Source: Microthrixaceae bacterium (lineage in GTDB: Bacteria > Actinomycetota > Acidimicrobiia > Acidimicrobiales > Acidimicrobilacustridaceae). Taken from it: DNA of 6,008 nucleotides. Of the stretch, positions 1 to 4,811 are shown piece after piece. The translations under genes were made by a program, and so were the position numbers. Under the pieces are notes generated by a model that worked only from the letters and a program-made list of their open reading frames with translations, ran no database searches and was not told where the DNA came from. Location of the stretch: contig JAHFUU010000180.1 in assembly GCA_023264915.1 (NCBI GenBank), forward strand, positions 1-6,008. Reading direction: 5' to 3'. How positions within the stretch are numbered: the stretch's first letter is position 1; the number at the start of each line of letters is the position of its first letter.

Positions 1-68
1 ACGACACGGTACCGGATCACCAAACGGTCCTGTGGCTGCACGCCAGCCAGTCCCGGTGCCGGATTGCA
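1..68 (-). promoter_or_regulatory. Possible start of the rplJ (L10) leader region, truncated by window edge
   Basis: This is the untranslated stretch just downstream of rplA. Read on the minus strand it can form a perfect 5-bp hairpin (GGCTG/CAGCC, plus-strand 34-48). An outer pairing between 53-62 and 6-15 (CCGGCACCGG with CCGGTACCGT, eight of ten positions paired) would enclose that hairpin. In many bacteria rplA is followed by rplJ-rplL, whose leader folds into a structure bound by L10/L7-L12 that represses its own translation. Position and nested pairing fit such a leader, but no rplJ start is inside the window and I cannot match the leader consensus with confidence. It could instead be a simple spacer. 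Confidence 0.3.
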
Positions 69-788
69 TCATGCGGATGCTGAGAAGTGCTCGAGGTCGT
101 GCAGACGGGTCGGGTCGACCTTCACTCCGGGGCCCATCGTCGAGGACACTGTGACCTTCTTGAAGTAGCGACCCTTGGCCGATGCCGGTCTCACTCGTTC
201 TAGCTCTTCTATGACGGCAGCGAAGTTCTTCGCCAACGCATCTACTGTGAAGCTCGTCTTGCCCAAAGGCATGTGCACGTTGCCGGACTTGTAAGTGCGG
301 TACTCGACCTTGCCACCCTTGAACTCCTGGACGGCCTTGCCAACACCTTGGGTAACCGTCCCTGTCTTGGGATTCGGCATCAAACCACGAGGACCGAGCA
401 CGCGACCGAGCTTGCCGACCTGAGGCATGAGGTCGGGTGTCGCGATCGTGACGTCGAACTCGAGCATTCCTGCCTCGACCTGAGCTATCAGGTCCTCTGC
501 ACCGACCAGGTCTGCTCCGGCGTCGCGCGCTTCGGTCGCCTTCTCTCCTGTTGCGAAGACCGCCACCCGGACGGCTTTGCCCGTGCCACTCGGCAGCGAC
601 ACCGCCCCTCTCACCACCTGGTCGGCCTTGCGGGGGTCGACTCCAAGGTGTGTGGCCAGCTCGACAGTCTCATCGAAGGAGGCGGGCGCAAAGTGCTTCA
701 CCAGATCAAGCGCTTCGAGAGGAGTCTGCAGCTGTTGACGGTCGAACCGCTTCGCCGCGTCGACGTACTTCTTGCCATGTTTCGCCAT
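69..788 (-). CDS. rplA: 50S ribosomal protein L1
   Basis: This is full-length L1 (239 residues; family usually about 225-240). L1 forms the mobile stalk of the large subunit at the E site and binds 23S rRNA. In many bacteria it also represses translation of the rplK-rplA mRNA by binding its leader. The L1 signature is intact: [15 protein letters not shown] at residues 127-141, followed by the GTV turn, an [10 protein letters not shown] segment and the C-terminal TMGPG at 217-221. The start is the ATG of MAKHGKK, preceded by a strong Shine-Dalgarno GAGGGAG (plus-strand 794-800) at 5-nt spacing; the gene ends in TGA. It follows rplK after 112 bp and is the last complete gene in transcription order. 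Nothing in it is broken or odd. Confidence 0.98.
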   Translation of the reverse strand: MAKHGKKYVDAAKRFDRQQLQTPLEALDLVKHFAPASFDETVELATHLGVDPRKADQVVRGAVSLPSGTGKAVRVAVFATGEKATEARDAGADLVGAEDLIAQVEAGMLEFDVTIATPDLMPQVGKLGRVLGPRGLMPNPKTGTVTQGVGKAVQEFKGGKVEYRTYKSGNVHMPLGKTSFTVDALAKNFAAVIEELERVRPASAKGRYFKKVTVSSTMGPGVKVDPTRLHDLEHFSASA

Positions 789-900
789 CTCGGCTCCCTC
801 GTAGATGTCTGTGCCGCCGGGTGAGGTCGACCCGTCGGTCTTGGTCGGAAGATCGGGTGTTCGTTGTGGTCGCGGGATTCCCTGGCTGCCAATACCAGGA
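789..900 (-). other. rplK-rplA intergenic spacer with a small hairpin
   Basis: The 112-bp gap between rplK and rplA contains a 5-bp hairpin CCTGG/CCAGG (plus-strand 881-885 and 895-899, 9-nt loop) directly after the rplK stop. The rplA ribosome binding site is at 794-800. I see no convincing promoter and no U-tract terminator. The two genes are most simply read as one operon, and the hairpin may only stabilise or process the message. Confidence 0.3.
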
Positions 901-1326
901 TCAGGCGACCGTTATGCCCATTGAACGAGCGGTGCCGGCAACTTGAAGCTTGGCTGCCTCGATGTCGTTCGCGTTGAGGTCGGGCATCTTTGTCTTCGCG
1001 ATGTCCTCGAGCTGGCTCTCGTTGATCGTGCCAACCTCCTCCTGTCCCACGAGTTGTGCACCTTTTTCGACACCGGCAGCCTCTTTCAACAGGACCGAGG
1101 TTGGCGGGGTCTTGAGGATGAAGGTGAACGACCGGTCCTCGAAGATCGTGATCTCGACGGGAACGATCGTTCCTCGCTGGGACTCGGTCTCGGCGTTGTA
1201 GGCCTTGCAGAAGTCCATGATCGCAACGCCATGCGGACCAAGCGCCGTGCCAACCGGAGGTGCAGGAGTAGCGCCCCCGGCGGGGATCTGGATCTTGACT
1301 ACAGCAGCAACTTTCTTCTTGGCCAT
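901..1326 (-). CDS. rplK: 50S ribosomal protein L11
   Basis: This is full-length L11 (141 residues, the typical bacterial size). L11 binds the GTPase-associated region of 23S rRNA, contacts elongation factors and is needed for RelA-type stringent response activation. The N-terminal domain shows the IQIPAGG start and the proline-rich PAPPVG at residues 21-26, the region associated with thiostrepton sensitivity, then [19 protein letters not shown]. The C-terminal RNA-binding domain ends with the family signature GTARSMGI at 131-138. The reading frame stays open 69 bp further upstream, but the true start is the ATG of MAKKKVA. That start matches the family N-terminus and has a GAGG ribosome binding site (plus-strand 1333-1336) at 6-nt spacing. 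It lies 138 bp after nusG and 112 bp before rplA. Confidence 0.98.
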   Translation of the reverse strand: MAKKKVAAVVKIQIPAGGATPAPPVGTALGPHGVAIMDFCKAYNAETESQRGTIVPVEITIFEDRSFTFILKTPPTSVLLKEAAGVEKGAQLVGQEEVGTINESQLEDIAKTKMPDLNANDIEAAKLQVAGTARSMGITVA

Positions 1327-1341
1327 CTGAAGCCTCGTGAG

Positions 1342-1366
1342 GTACGGGTCGCACCCAGATGGGTAC
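1342..1366 (-). promoter_or_regulatory. Candidate two-helix leader structure before rplK (possible L1 autoregulatory site)
   Basis: On the minus strand this segment has outer complementary arms GTAC/GTAC and an inner hairpin GGGT-GCG-ACCC. The helices are joined by a one-sided internal loop of six bases (CCATCT). Two short helices around an asymmetric loop, just upstream of rplK, is the general form of L1-binding sites that control the rplK-rplA operon. The helices are very short and I cannot check base-level similarity to the 23S rRNA target, so this is a suggestion from position and shape. Confidence 0.25.
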
Positions 1367-1378
1367 GAGCAGCGAACG

Positions 1379-1408
1379 ATTCTGGCAACAACCAAGCCCT
1401 CGGGACAA
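1379..1408 (-). promoter_or_regulatory. Candidate sigma-70 type promoter for rplK-rplA
   Basis: On the minus strand a -35-like TTGTCC (plus-strand 1403-1408) and a -10-like CAGAAT (1379-1384) are separated by 18 bp. Each matches four of six consensus positions. Transcription would start near 1370 and give a short leader covering the candidate L1-site structure. Weak matches are common by chance, and read-through from nusG is an equally good explanation for rplK expression. Confidence 0.25.
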
Positions 1409-1464
1409 CTCGCGTGACCGGACCCGACCGCAGGGCCTCACCGTTCGGCGCGGGATGTCCCTCG

Positions 1465-2781
1465 TCAGAGCTTCGCGATCTGGGCGAACTCCAGCTCTAC
1501 AGGTGTCGGACGGCCAAATATGTCGACCTCGACCTTCACCTTGAGCTGCTCCTCGTTGATCTCTGTGATCTGGCCCGAGAAGTCAGCGAAAGGCCCTTCC
1601 TTGATGCGTACGGTCTCGCCCACCTCGAACTCGAGCCTCGGACCCCGCTTGCGCGCACGCTCGCCCTCTTCGGCTTCTGACTTGACCTGCAAGAAGGACT
1701 CGACATCGCGGCGAGGCAGCGGAGACGGCTTGGCGCCCTGTCCGACGAAACCGGTGACTCCCGGCGTGTTGCGGATGACTGTCCATGAGTCATCGTCCAT
1801 CAAGCAGCGCACGAGAAGGTAACCCGGAAACATCTTCTTCTGGACAACGACCTTCTTCCCGCCCTTGAACTCGACGACGTCCTCCATGGGTATGACGACC
1901 TCGAAGATGCGGCCTTCCATGTTCATCGATGAGATGCGGGCCTCGAGGTTCTGCTTGACCTTCTTCTCGTAGCCAGACTGGGTGTGCACCACGAACCATC
2001 GGCCTGGGCGGTCGTAAGGGCTCACAGGACGCTCGGGCCGGGGCTCCTCATCACCCTTGATCAGCTCGTCCTCATCCAACACCTCTGCGGAGGGGTCAGA
2101 GTCCGTTTCCTGTTCAGCCAGTGCTTGCCCGCCCGCTTCGGCCGCAGTCACGTCAGCTGGGAAATCTGCTAGCACTCCTTGGCCGCCGTCCGCAGCGAGT
2201 GGCTCGTCGACTGCCCCGAAGAGTTGCTCCGCGATGGCCTCGACCTCTTGGCCTGCGAGCACCTCTGCTTCTGCCTTCAGTTCGGGCTCGACATCCGCCA
2301 GAGTCTCGCGGATCTCGCGATCGAGCTGTCCCGTGGCCGCCGCCTCTTCGGCCTCGCCCGCGATCTCATCCAACACGATCGCCTCAGTGGTCAGCTCGAC
2401 GGCCTCAGCGGCGGCCTGATCGGCCGCCCCGTGGGCCTCTTGGGCGAACTCGTGGAGGTCGTCAGCCTCCTGCGCTAGCTGGCGGGCCTCGCGCACCAGC
2501 TCTTCCTCAACTCCCCGCAGATCCTCGGCAGCAGCGGTCTCGCCTTCTGTCTCGGCTTGGTGGGCAAGGTCACCGACATGCTCGGCAGCGAGAAGGTCAT
2601 CGGCTGCTTGCTCGATGCGTTCATCGGCGAGCACCTCCGCTGCCTCGGCCACAGCCTCGTCGAGCTCGGCAGCGGCAACGGCGTCGATCGCTTCTTCTAC
2701 TAGTTCGGCCTCAGCGTCGCGGGCCGCGGCAGCGACCTTCTTCTCGTCGTCTGGGTCTGGGATGGCGGTGGGGAAGGTCAT
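1465..2781 (-). CDS. nusG: Transcription elongation/antitermination factor NusG with very long acidic N-terminal extension
   Basis: NusG binds the RNA polymerase clamp through its NGN domain. Its KOW domain contacts Rho or ribosomal protein S10, linking transcription to termination or translation. The conserved part is residues 256-438: WFVVHTQSGYEKKVKQNLE from W262, FPGYLLV from 318, and TPGVTGFVG at 339-347 form the NGN domain; the KOW domain starts near GETVRIKEGPFADFSG at 388-403. Residues 1-250 are an extension with about 60 Ala, 75 Asp/Glu and only 12 Lys/Arg by my count, predicted helical or disordered, with heptad-like stretches near 88-120. At 438 residues it far exceeds E. coli NusG (181) and M. 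tuberculosis NusG (about 240). The chosen ATG is the first ATG or GTG after an in-frame TAG near 2853, but no Shine-Dalgarno precedes it. An internal GTG at residue 44 or 50 is possible; the acidic character of the rest would remain. Confidence 0.95.
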   Translation of the reverse strand: MTFPTAIPDPDDEKKVAAAARDAEAELVEEAIDAVAAAELDEAVAEAAEVLADERIEQAADDLLAAEHVGDLAHQAETEGETAAAEDLRGVEEELVREARQLAQEADDLHEFAQEAHGAADQAAAEAVELTTEAIVLDEIAGEAEEAAATGQLDREIRETLADVEPELKAEAEVLAGQEVEAIAEQLFGAVDEPLAADGGQGVLADFPADVTAAEAGGQALAEQETDSDPSAEVLDEDELIKGDEEPRPERPVSPYDRPGRWFVVHTQSGYEKKVKQNLEARISSMNMEGRIFEVVIPMEDVVEFKGGKKVVVQKKMFPGYLLVRCLMDDDSWTVIRNTPGVTGFVGQGAKPSPLPRRDVESFLQVKSEAEEGERARKRGPRLEFEVGETVRIKEGPFADFSGQITEINEEQLKVKVEVDIFGRPTPVELEFAQIAKL

Positions 2782-2857
2782 GGAAGTGGTGGGGTAGGTG
2801 AGGAGCCTTCTCGGAATCGCCTGCGCGCCCCAAGGACGGAAGGGATCCCCCTAGGGC
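2782..2857 (-). other. secE-nusG spacer lacking a Shine-Dalgarno for nusG
   Basis: The 76-bp gap between secE and nusG is pyrimidine-rich next to the nusG ATG; the message reads ACCCCACCACTTCC before the start codon. The nearest purine-rich stretch, GAGAAGG, is roughly 27 nt upstream of the ATG, too far for normal ribosome placement. An in-frame TAG close to the secE end limits nusG to starts within this spacer or later, and no ATG, GTG or TTG lies between that stop and the chosen ATG. Confidence 0.5.
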
Positions 2858-3175
2858 TCATTGGATGTTGAAGAGGCCAAGGACTGCGTTGCTGAACAGC
2901 CAGTCGACCGCCGCTATGAAAGCGGTCATGACGACCAACGCCACGAACACGATCACGGAGTAGTTGACGGTCTCCCGGCGGGTGGGCCACGCAACCTTGC
3001 GCAGCTCTTGGCGAACCTCTTTCACGTACTGACGGAGACCAGTGCGCTCACCCTTGGCCTTGGGTGGCGTGGGGGTGCGTCGGCGGTCGTTGGACGTACG
3101 TGCAGCAGCCTCACCGTCAGAGCCGACCTCGCCCTGCTTCTGGAGCATCCGCTTCATTTCTCGGTTCATCGCCAT
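2858..3175 (-). CDS. secE: Preprotein translocase subunit SecE
   Basis: SecE is the essential small membrane subunit that clamps the two halves of SecY in the Sec translocon. This is the short single-spanning form (105 residues). Residues 1-45 are a polar, Arg/Lys-rich cytoplasmic extension of the kind usual in actinobacteria. Residues 46-62 (LRQYVKEVRQELRKVAW) are the conserved amphipathic helix lying on the membrane surface. WPTR at 63-66 is the SecE hinge motif, and about 71-92 is the transmembrane segment. The start is the ATG of MAMNREM with GAGGA (plus-strand 3184-3188) at 8-nt spacing; Met3 is a less well placed alternative. It sits 58 bp after tRNA-Trp and 76 bp before nusG, the classic secE-nusG pairing. 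Confidence 0.97.
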   Translation of the reverse strand: MAMNREMKRMLQKQGEVGSDGEAAARTSNDRRRTPTPPKAKGERTGLRQYVKEVRQELRKVAWPTRRETVNYSVIVFVALVVMTAFIAAVDWLFSNAVLGLFNIQ

Positions 3176-3233
3176 CGACAGCGTCCTCGCAAGGAGGTAG
3201 GAGCGATGCTTGAGGGCATCACCATCTGATGTG

Positions 3234-3306
3234 CAGGGCAGGAGGGACTCGAACCCCCAACCGCCGGTTTTGGAGACCGGTGCTCTACCAATTGAGCCAC
3301 TGCCCT
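3234..3306 (-). tRNA. trnW: tRNA-Trp (anticodon CCA)
   Basis: The minus strand folds into a complete 73-nt cloverleaf. The acceptor stem is AGGGCAG/CTGCCCT (perfect 7 bp), and the D arm is GCTC-AATTGGTA-GAGC with the GG pair. The anticodon arm is CCGGT-CTCCAAA-ACCGG with anticodon CCA, the variable loop is 5 nt, and the T arm is GGGGG-TTCGAGT-CCCTC. The discriminator base is G, as expected for bacterial tRNA-Trp. The 3' CCA is not encoded (CAC follows), so it must be added after transcription. It lies directly upstream of secE, a placement seen in many bacteria, and is probably processed from a transcript continuing into secE-nusG. Confidence 0.98.
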
Positions 3307-3310
3307 ATGC

Positions 3311-3326
3311 AGCCGTCGGTGCGGCT
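3311..3326 (-). repeat. Short inverted repeat in the tRNA-Trp 5' leader
   Basis: AGCCG and CGGCT form a perfect 5-bp stem with a 6-base loop, ending only 4 bases before the mature tRNA 5' end. In the precursor it could be a small hairpin next to the RNase P cleavage site. A 5-bp stem in GC-rich DNA may be chance. Confidence 0.3.
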
Positions 3327-3333
3327 CAACGGC

Positions 3334-3339
3334 AGGATA
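3334..3339 (-). promoter_or_regulatory. Candidate -10 element for tRNA-Trp-secE-nusG
   Basis: TATCCT on the minus strand matches four of six positions of the -10 consensus and lies 27 nt upstream of the mature tRNA 5' end, a reasonable distance for a short leader. At 16-19 bp further upstream the sequence is G/C-rich, inside the neighbouring hairpin, and no recognisable -35 is present. The call therefore rests on position and one hexamer. Confidence 0.25.
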
Positions 3340-3345
3340 CACGAC

Positions 3346-3380
3346 TTGGATCGAACCCCCGGAAGGGGAACTCGGCCCAA
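3346..3380 (-). terminator. Long imperfect hairpin after the anti-sigma gene; possible terminator without U-tract
   Basis: Read as minus-strand RNA, the 15-nt arms pair at 14 positions (including four G-U pairs) around one C-A mismatch, closing a 5-nt loop. The pairing is much poorer on the plus strand because it relies on G-U pairs, which suggests a structure in the transcript leaving the anti-sigma gene. No run of U follows, so it is not a canonical intrinsic terminator. A second stem, GTGTC/GACAC with an 11-nt loop (plus-strand 3382-3402), lies just upstream. It may separate the sigma module from tRNA-Trp, or be a processing or stability element. Confidence 0.35.
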
Positions 3381-3467
3381 GGTGTCGCCAGCCTAGTGAC
3401 ACGACCAATGGAGTCCAATTCGGGACGCGTGGAAGGGTCGCCGGTCGCGCTGTCCATCTGGCCGGCG

Positions 3468-3842
3468 TCAGCTCGCAAGCCGGCGAGCCCTGGTTCGAAC
3501 CAGGACTATCGCCCCACCCGCTGCCGCCGCGGTCGCGGCGGCAGCTATCCCGCCTATGTAGGCCACCTTCTTGCCGGCCAGCGCGCTACGCAGCGCCTGA
3601 CGCTCGCCCGCCACTTCGAGCCCAACTAGAACCTCAGCGAGCAAGCCCGGGGCCGGTTCGAGAAGCTCGGTGCGCATCTTGTGGAGTGCCCGTAGCAGCT
3701 TGCGGTACTGGACAACCTCGGCCTGGCAACGCAGGCATTGCTCTACGTGGCGGCGAGCTTCGACTGGCAGGGCGGATTCGCCGCGGGCACAGTCCGCGAG
3801 CACGTCAGCTACGTCCTCGCAGTTCAAGACCTCATACTGCAT
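3468..3842 (-). CDS. Zinc-finger (ZAS-type) membrane anti-sigma factor
   Basis: This is the likely partner and inhibitor of the overlapping ECF sigma factor, holding it at the membrane. From the chosen start it has 124 residues. The cytoplasmic anti-sigma domain carries H32-x3-C36-x2-C39 with an upstream C8 (C18 is an alternative fourth ligand), the pattern of zinc-containing anti-sigma factors. Residues about 93-115 (VAYIGGIAAAATAAAAGGA and on) form one Ala/Gly-rich transmembrane segment. Only nine residues follow (RTRARRLAS), so no extracytoplasmic sensor domain is present. The chosen ATG overlaps the sigma stop by 11 bp (ATGCAGTATGA) and has AGGGA at 5-nt spacing; an ATG at 3869 would add nine residues. 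The overlap implies translational coupling and matched amounts of the two proteins. The family call rests on motif, membrane helix and context; the signal sensed is unknown. Confidence 0.85.
   Translation of the reverse strand: MQYEVLNCEDVADVLADCARGESALPVEARRHVEQCLRCQAEVVQYRKLLRALHKMRTELLEPAPGLLAEVLVGLEVAGERQALRSALAGKKVAYIGGIAAAATAAAAGGAIVLVRTRARRLAS
3489..3504. repeat. Perfect 16-bp palindrome inside the anti-sigma 3' end
   Basis: CCTGGTTCGAACCAGG is identical on both strands. It encodes the junction between the transmembrane helix and the short tail of the anti-sigma factor. It could be a protein-binding dyad, and its core GGTTCGAACC resembles a tRNA T-arm. No other tRNA part surrounds it, so it is not a tRNA remnant I can support. 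It may be chance. Confidence 0.6.
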
Positions 3843-4446
3843 GGGCATCCCTGTCGTTGCACGCATCATCGTCGGCTGGCATTGGGAACAGGTCTTCTCG
3901 AAGCTTCCGCCGCGCGCGGTGAAGCCTCACCTTGGCGGCTGACTCTGAGATGCCCAGCTCAGCGGCGATGGCCTCATGCGGTAAGTCGTATATGTCACGA
4001 AGCACGACAACAGCCCTGAGCTTGGGCGGCAGGCCGCGCAACACTTCCTGGAGCTGCGCTCGGAGCGAGTCAGCTTCGAGGCTCGCTTCGGGATCGGCAC
4101 CGCTGTGAAGCTCGTCTACCACCTCGTCGGTCAGCTCCTCATGCCGGTGCCTGCGGCGTTTCCCTAGGTGCGTGGAGGCACAGTTGGCCGTTATCCGGTA
4201 CATCCAGGTTGAGAAGCGAGCCTCTCCCCGGAACCTCTTCAGGCCTCGAAAAGCTCTCAGGTAAGCCTCTTGCACCACGTCGCGCGCGTCTTCCTCATTC
4301 CCGGTCAACCTGTAGGCGAGGGTGTACGTATCGAGATACGTCACCCGAACCAACTCGTCGAAGGCCTTACGGTCTCCGGCCTGGGCGGCCGCAACGAGCC
4401 CGGCGACCTCTTCTGGCATCGGTTCTGGGACTCGCTTCGCGCGCAT
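3832..4446 (-). CDS. ECF (extracytoplasmic function) RNA polymerase sigma factor, RpoE-like
   Basis: This group IV sigma factor (204 residues) would direct RNA polymerase to a small regulon when released from its anti-sigma factor. It has only regions 2 and 4. Region 2 spans about residues 15-100, with DVVQEAYLRAF at 56-66 (core-binding 2.2) and FSTWMYRITANCASTHLGKRRR at 78-99 (melting and -10 recognition). Region 4 spans about 128-183, with LPPKLRAVVVLRDIYDLPHEAIAAELG and the helix-turn-helix ending SAAKVRLHRARRKL at 169-182, which reads the -35. The acidic 20-residue tail carries no extra domain. The start ATG has a modest AGG 8 nt upstream; an ATG ten codons in is an alternative. Its last codons overlap the anti-sigma start. 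The position between rpmG and tRNA-Trp is unusual. Its targets and ECF subgroup cannot be assigned from sequence reading alone. Confidence 0.95.
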   Translation of the reverse strand: MRAKRVPEPMPEEVAGLVAAAQAGDRKAFDELVRVTYLDTYTLAYRLTGNEEDARDVVQEAYLRAFRGLKRFRGEARFSTWMYRITANCASTHLGKRRRHRHEELTDEVVDELHSGADPEASLEADSLRAQLQEVLRGLPPKLRAVVVLRDIYDLPHEAIAAELGISESAAKVRLHRARRKLREDLFPMPADDDACNDRDAHAV

Positions 4447-4473
4447 GGGGTTACCTGGCGATCAGGCTGAACT

Positions 4474-4497
4474 AGATCCAGGAAGGATCCTGGATCT
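4474..4497. promoter_or_regulatory. Perfect 10-bp inverted repeat upstream of the sigma gene
   Basis: AGATCCAGGA and TCCTGGATCT are perfect inverted arms around a 4-base centre, 27 bp upstream of the sigma-factor ATG. As DNA it is a good candidate operator for a dimeric regulator. As RNA in the sigma mRNA it is a stable tetraloop hairpin near the ribosome binding site. No U-run follows on either strand, so it does not look like an intrinsic terminator for rpmG. The arms are exact, but the function is inferred from position only. Confidence 0.6.
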
Positions 4498-4525
4498 CGC
4501 ATCCATCATCTACTCAACTACGGTA

Positions 4526-4548
4526 CCCCGCCCACACTGAGCCCACCC
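4526..4548 (-). other. Four closely spaced G-tracts (possible G-quadruplex) upstream of the sigma gene
   Basis: The minus strand reads GGGTGGG, eight bases, then GGGCGGGG, which is four G-runs with loops of 1, 8 and 1. This meets the simple pattern for a G-quadruplex on the sense strand of the sigma-gene leader. On the opposite strand a separate cluster GGGG-CC-GGGG-T-GGGG lies at 4579-4593, with a distant fourth run at 4611-4613. GC-rich genomes give such runs by chance, and folding cannot be judged here. Confidence 0.3.
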
Positions 4549-4630
4549 ACATGCGAGCACTTCGCCAGAACCGCCTGAGGGGCCGGGGTGGGGCAGGAAC
4601 CCGCATCTCTGGGCAGTCCATAAGCGTTAG

Positions 4631-4801
4631 TTAGCGGGTCTCCTTGTGAAGGGTGTGCTTGCGGTCCCACTTGCAGTACTTCTTGAGCTCGATGCGATCG
4701 CGGTCGTTGACCTTGTTCTTCTTGGTGATGTAGTTGCGCCGCTTGCATTCGGTGCACTCGAGGGTGACGTCGATGCGCTTCTCACTTGACTTCTTGGCCA
4801 T
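4631..4801 (-). CDS. rpmG: 50S ribosomal protein L33
   Basis: This small large-subunit protein (56 residues; family about 49-56) sits near the E site. Family features are clear: [18 protein letters not shown] at 12-29, then ELKKYC and the terminal KHTLHKETR. It carries C16-x2-C19 and C43, while the place of a fourth Cys is D46 (YCKWD). That is a three-cysteine variant, which I recall also in some Firmicutes L33 proteins, so zinc binding is likely but not certain. The frame stays open upstream into tuf, but the start is the ATG of MAKKSSEK, with GGGGAG (overlapping the tuf stop codon) at 6-nt spacing. Only 10 bp separate it from the tuf stop, so the two genes form a transcription unit. No clear terminator follows. 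Confidence 0.97.
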   Translation of the reverse strand: MAKKSSEKRIDVTLECTECKRRNYITKKNKVNDRDRIELKKYCKWDRKHTLHKETR

Positions 4802-4811
4802 GTTGGCTCCC

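Noticed and set aside
1327..1395. Upstream GTG extension of rplK (23 extra residues)
   Set aside because: The added residues are not L11-like, while the MAKKKVA start matches the family and has its own ribosome binding site.
943..1680. Plus-strand open frame of 245 codons across rplK and the nusG end
   Set aside because: It lies antisense to two certain genes and the gap between them, with no family motif. It is a by-product of high GC content.
2057..2801. Long plus-strand open frames opposite the nusG extension, including one of 226 codons rich in Arg/Pro
   Set aside because: They are the antisense reading of the Ala/Glu-rich GC-heavy nusG extension. They show no recognisable domain and have low-complexity composition. 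The minus frame joins seamlessly to a conserved NusG core.
3346..3362. T-arm-like GGGGGTTCGATCC on the minus strand, as a remnant of a second tRNA
   Set aside because: No matching acceptor, D or anticodon arm surrounds it, and the stem cannot close as a T arm. The bases are better explained by the imperfect hairpin.
3489..3504. The 16-bp palindrome as an integrase attachment site
   Set aside because: No integrase, second copy or mobile gene is visible in the window, and it is within a coding region.
4549..4630. Intrinsic terminator after rpmG
   Set aside because: I found no stem followed by a T-run on the minus strand here. The only strong stem in the gap is 4474-4497, close to the sigma gene and without a U-tract.
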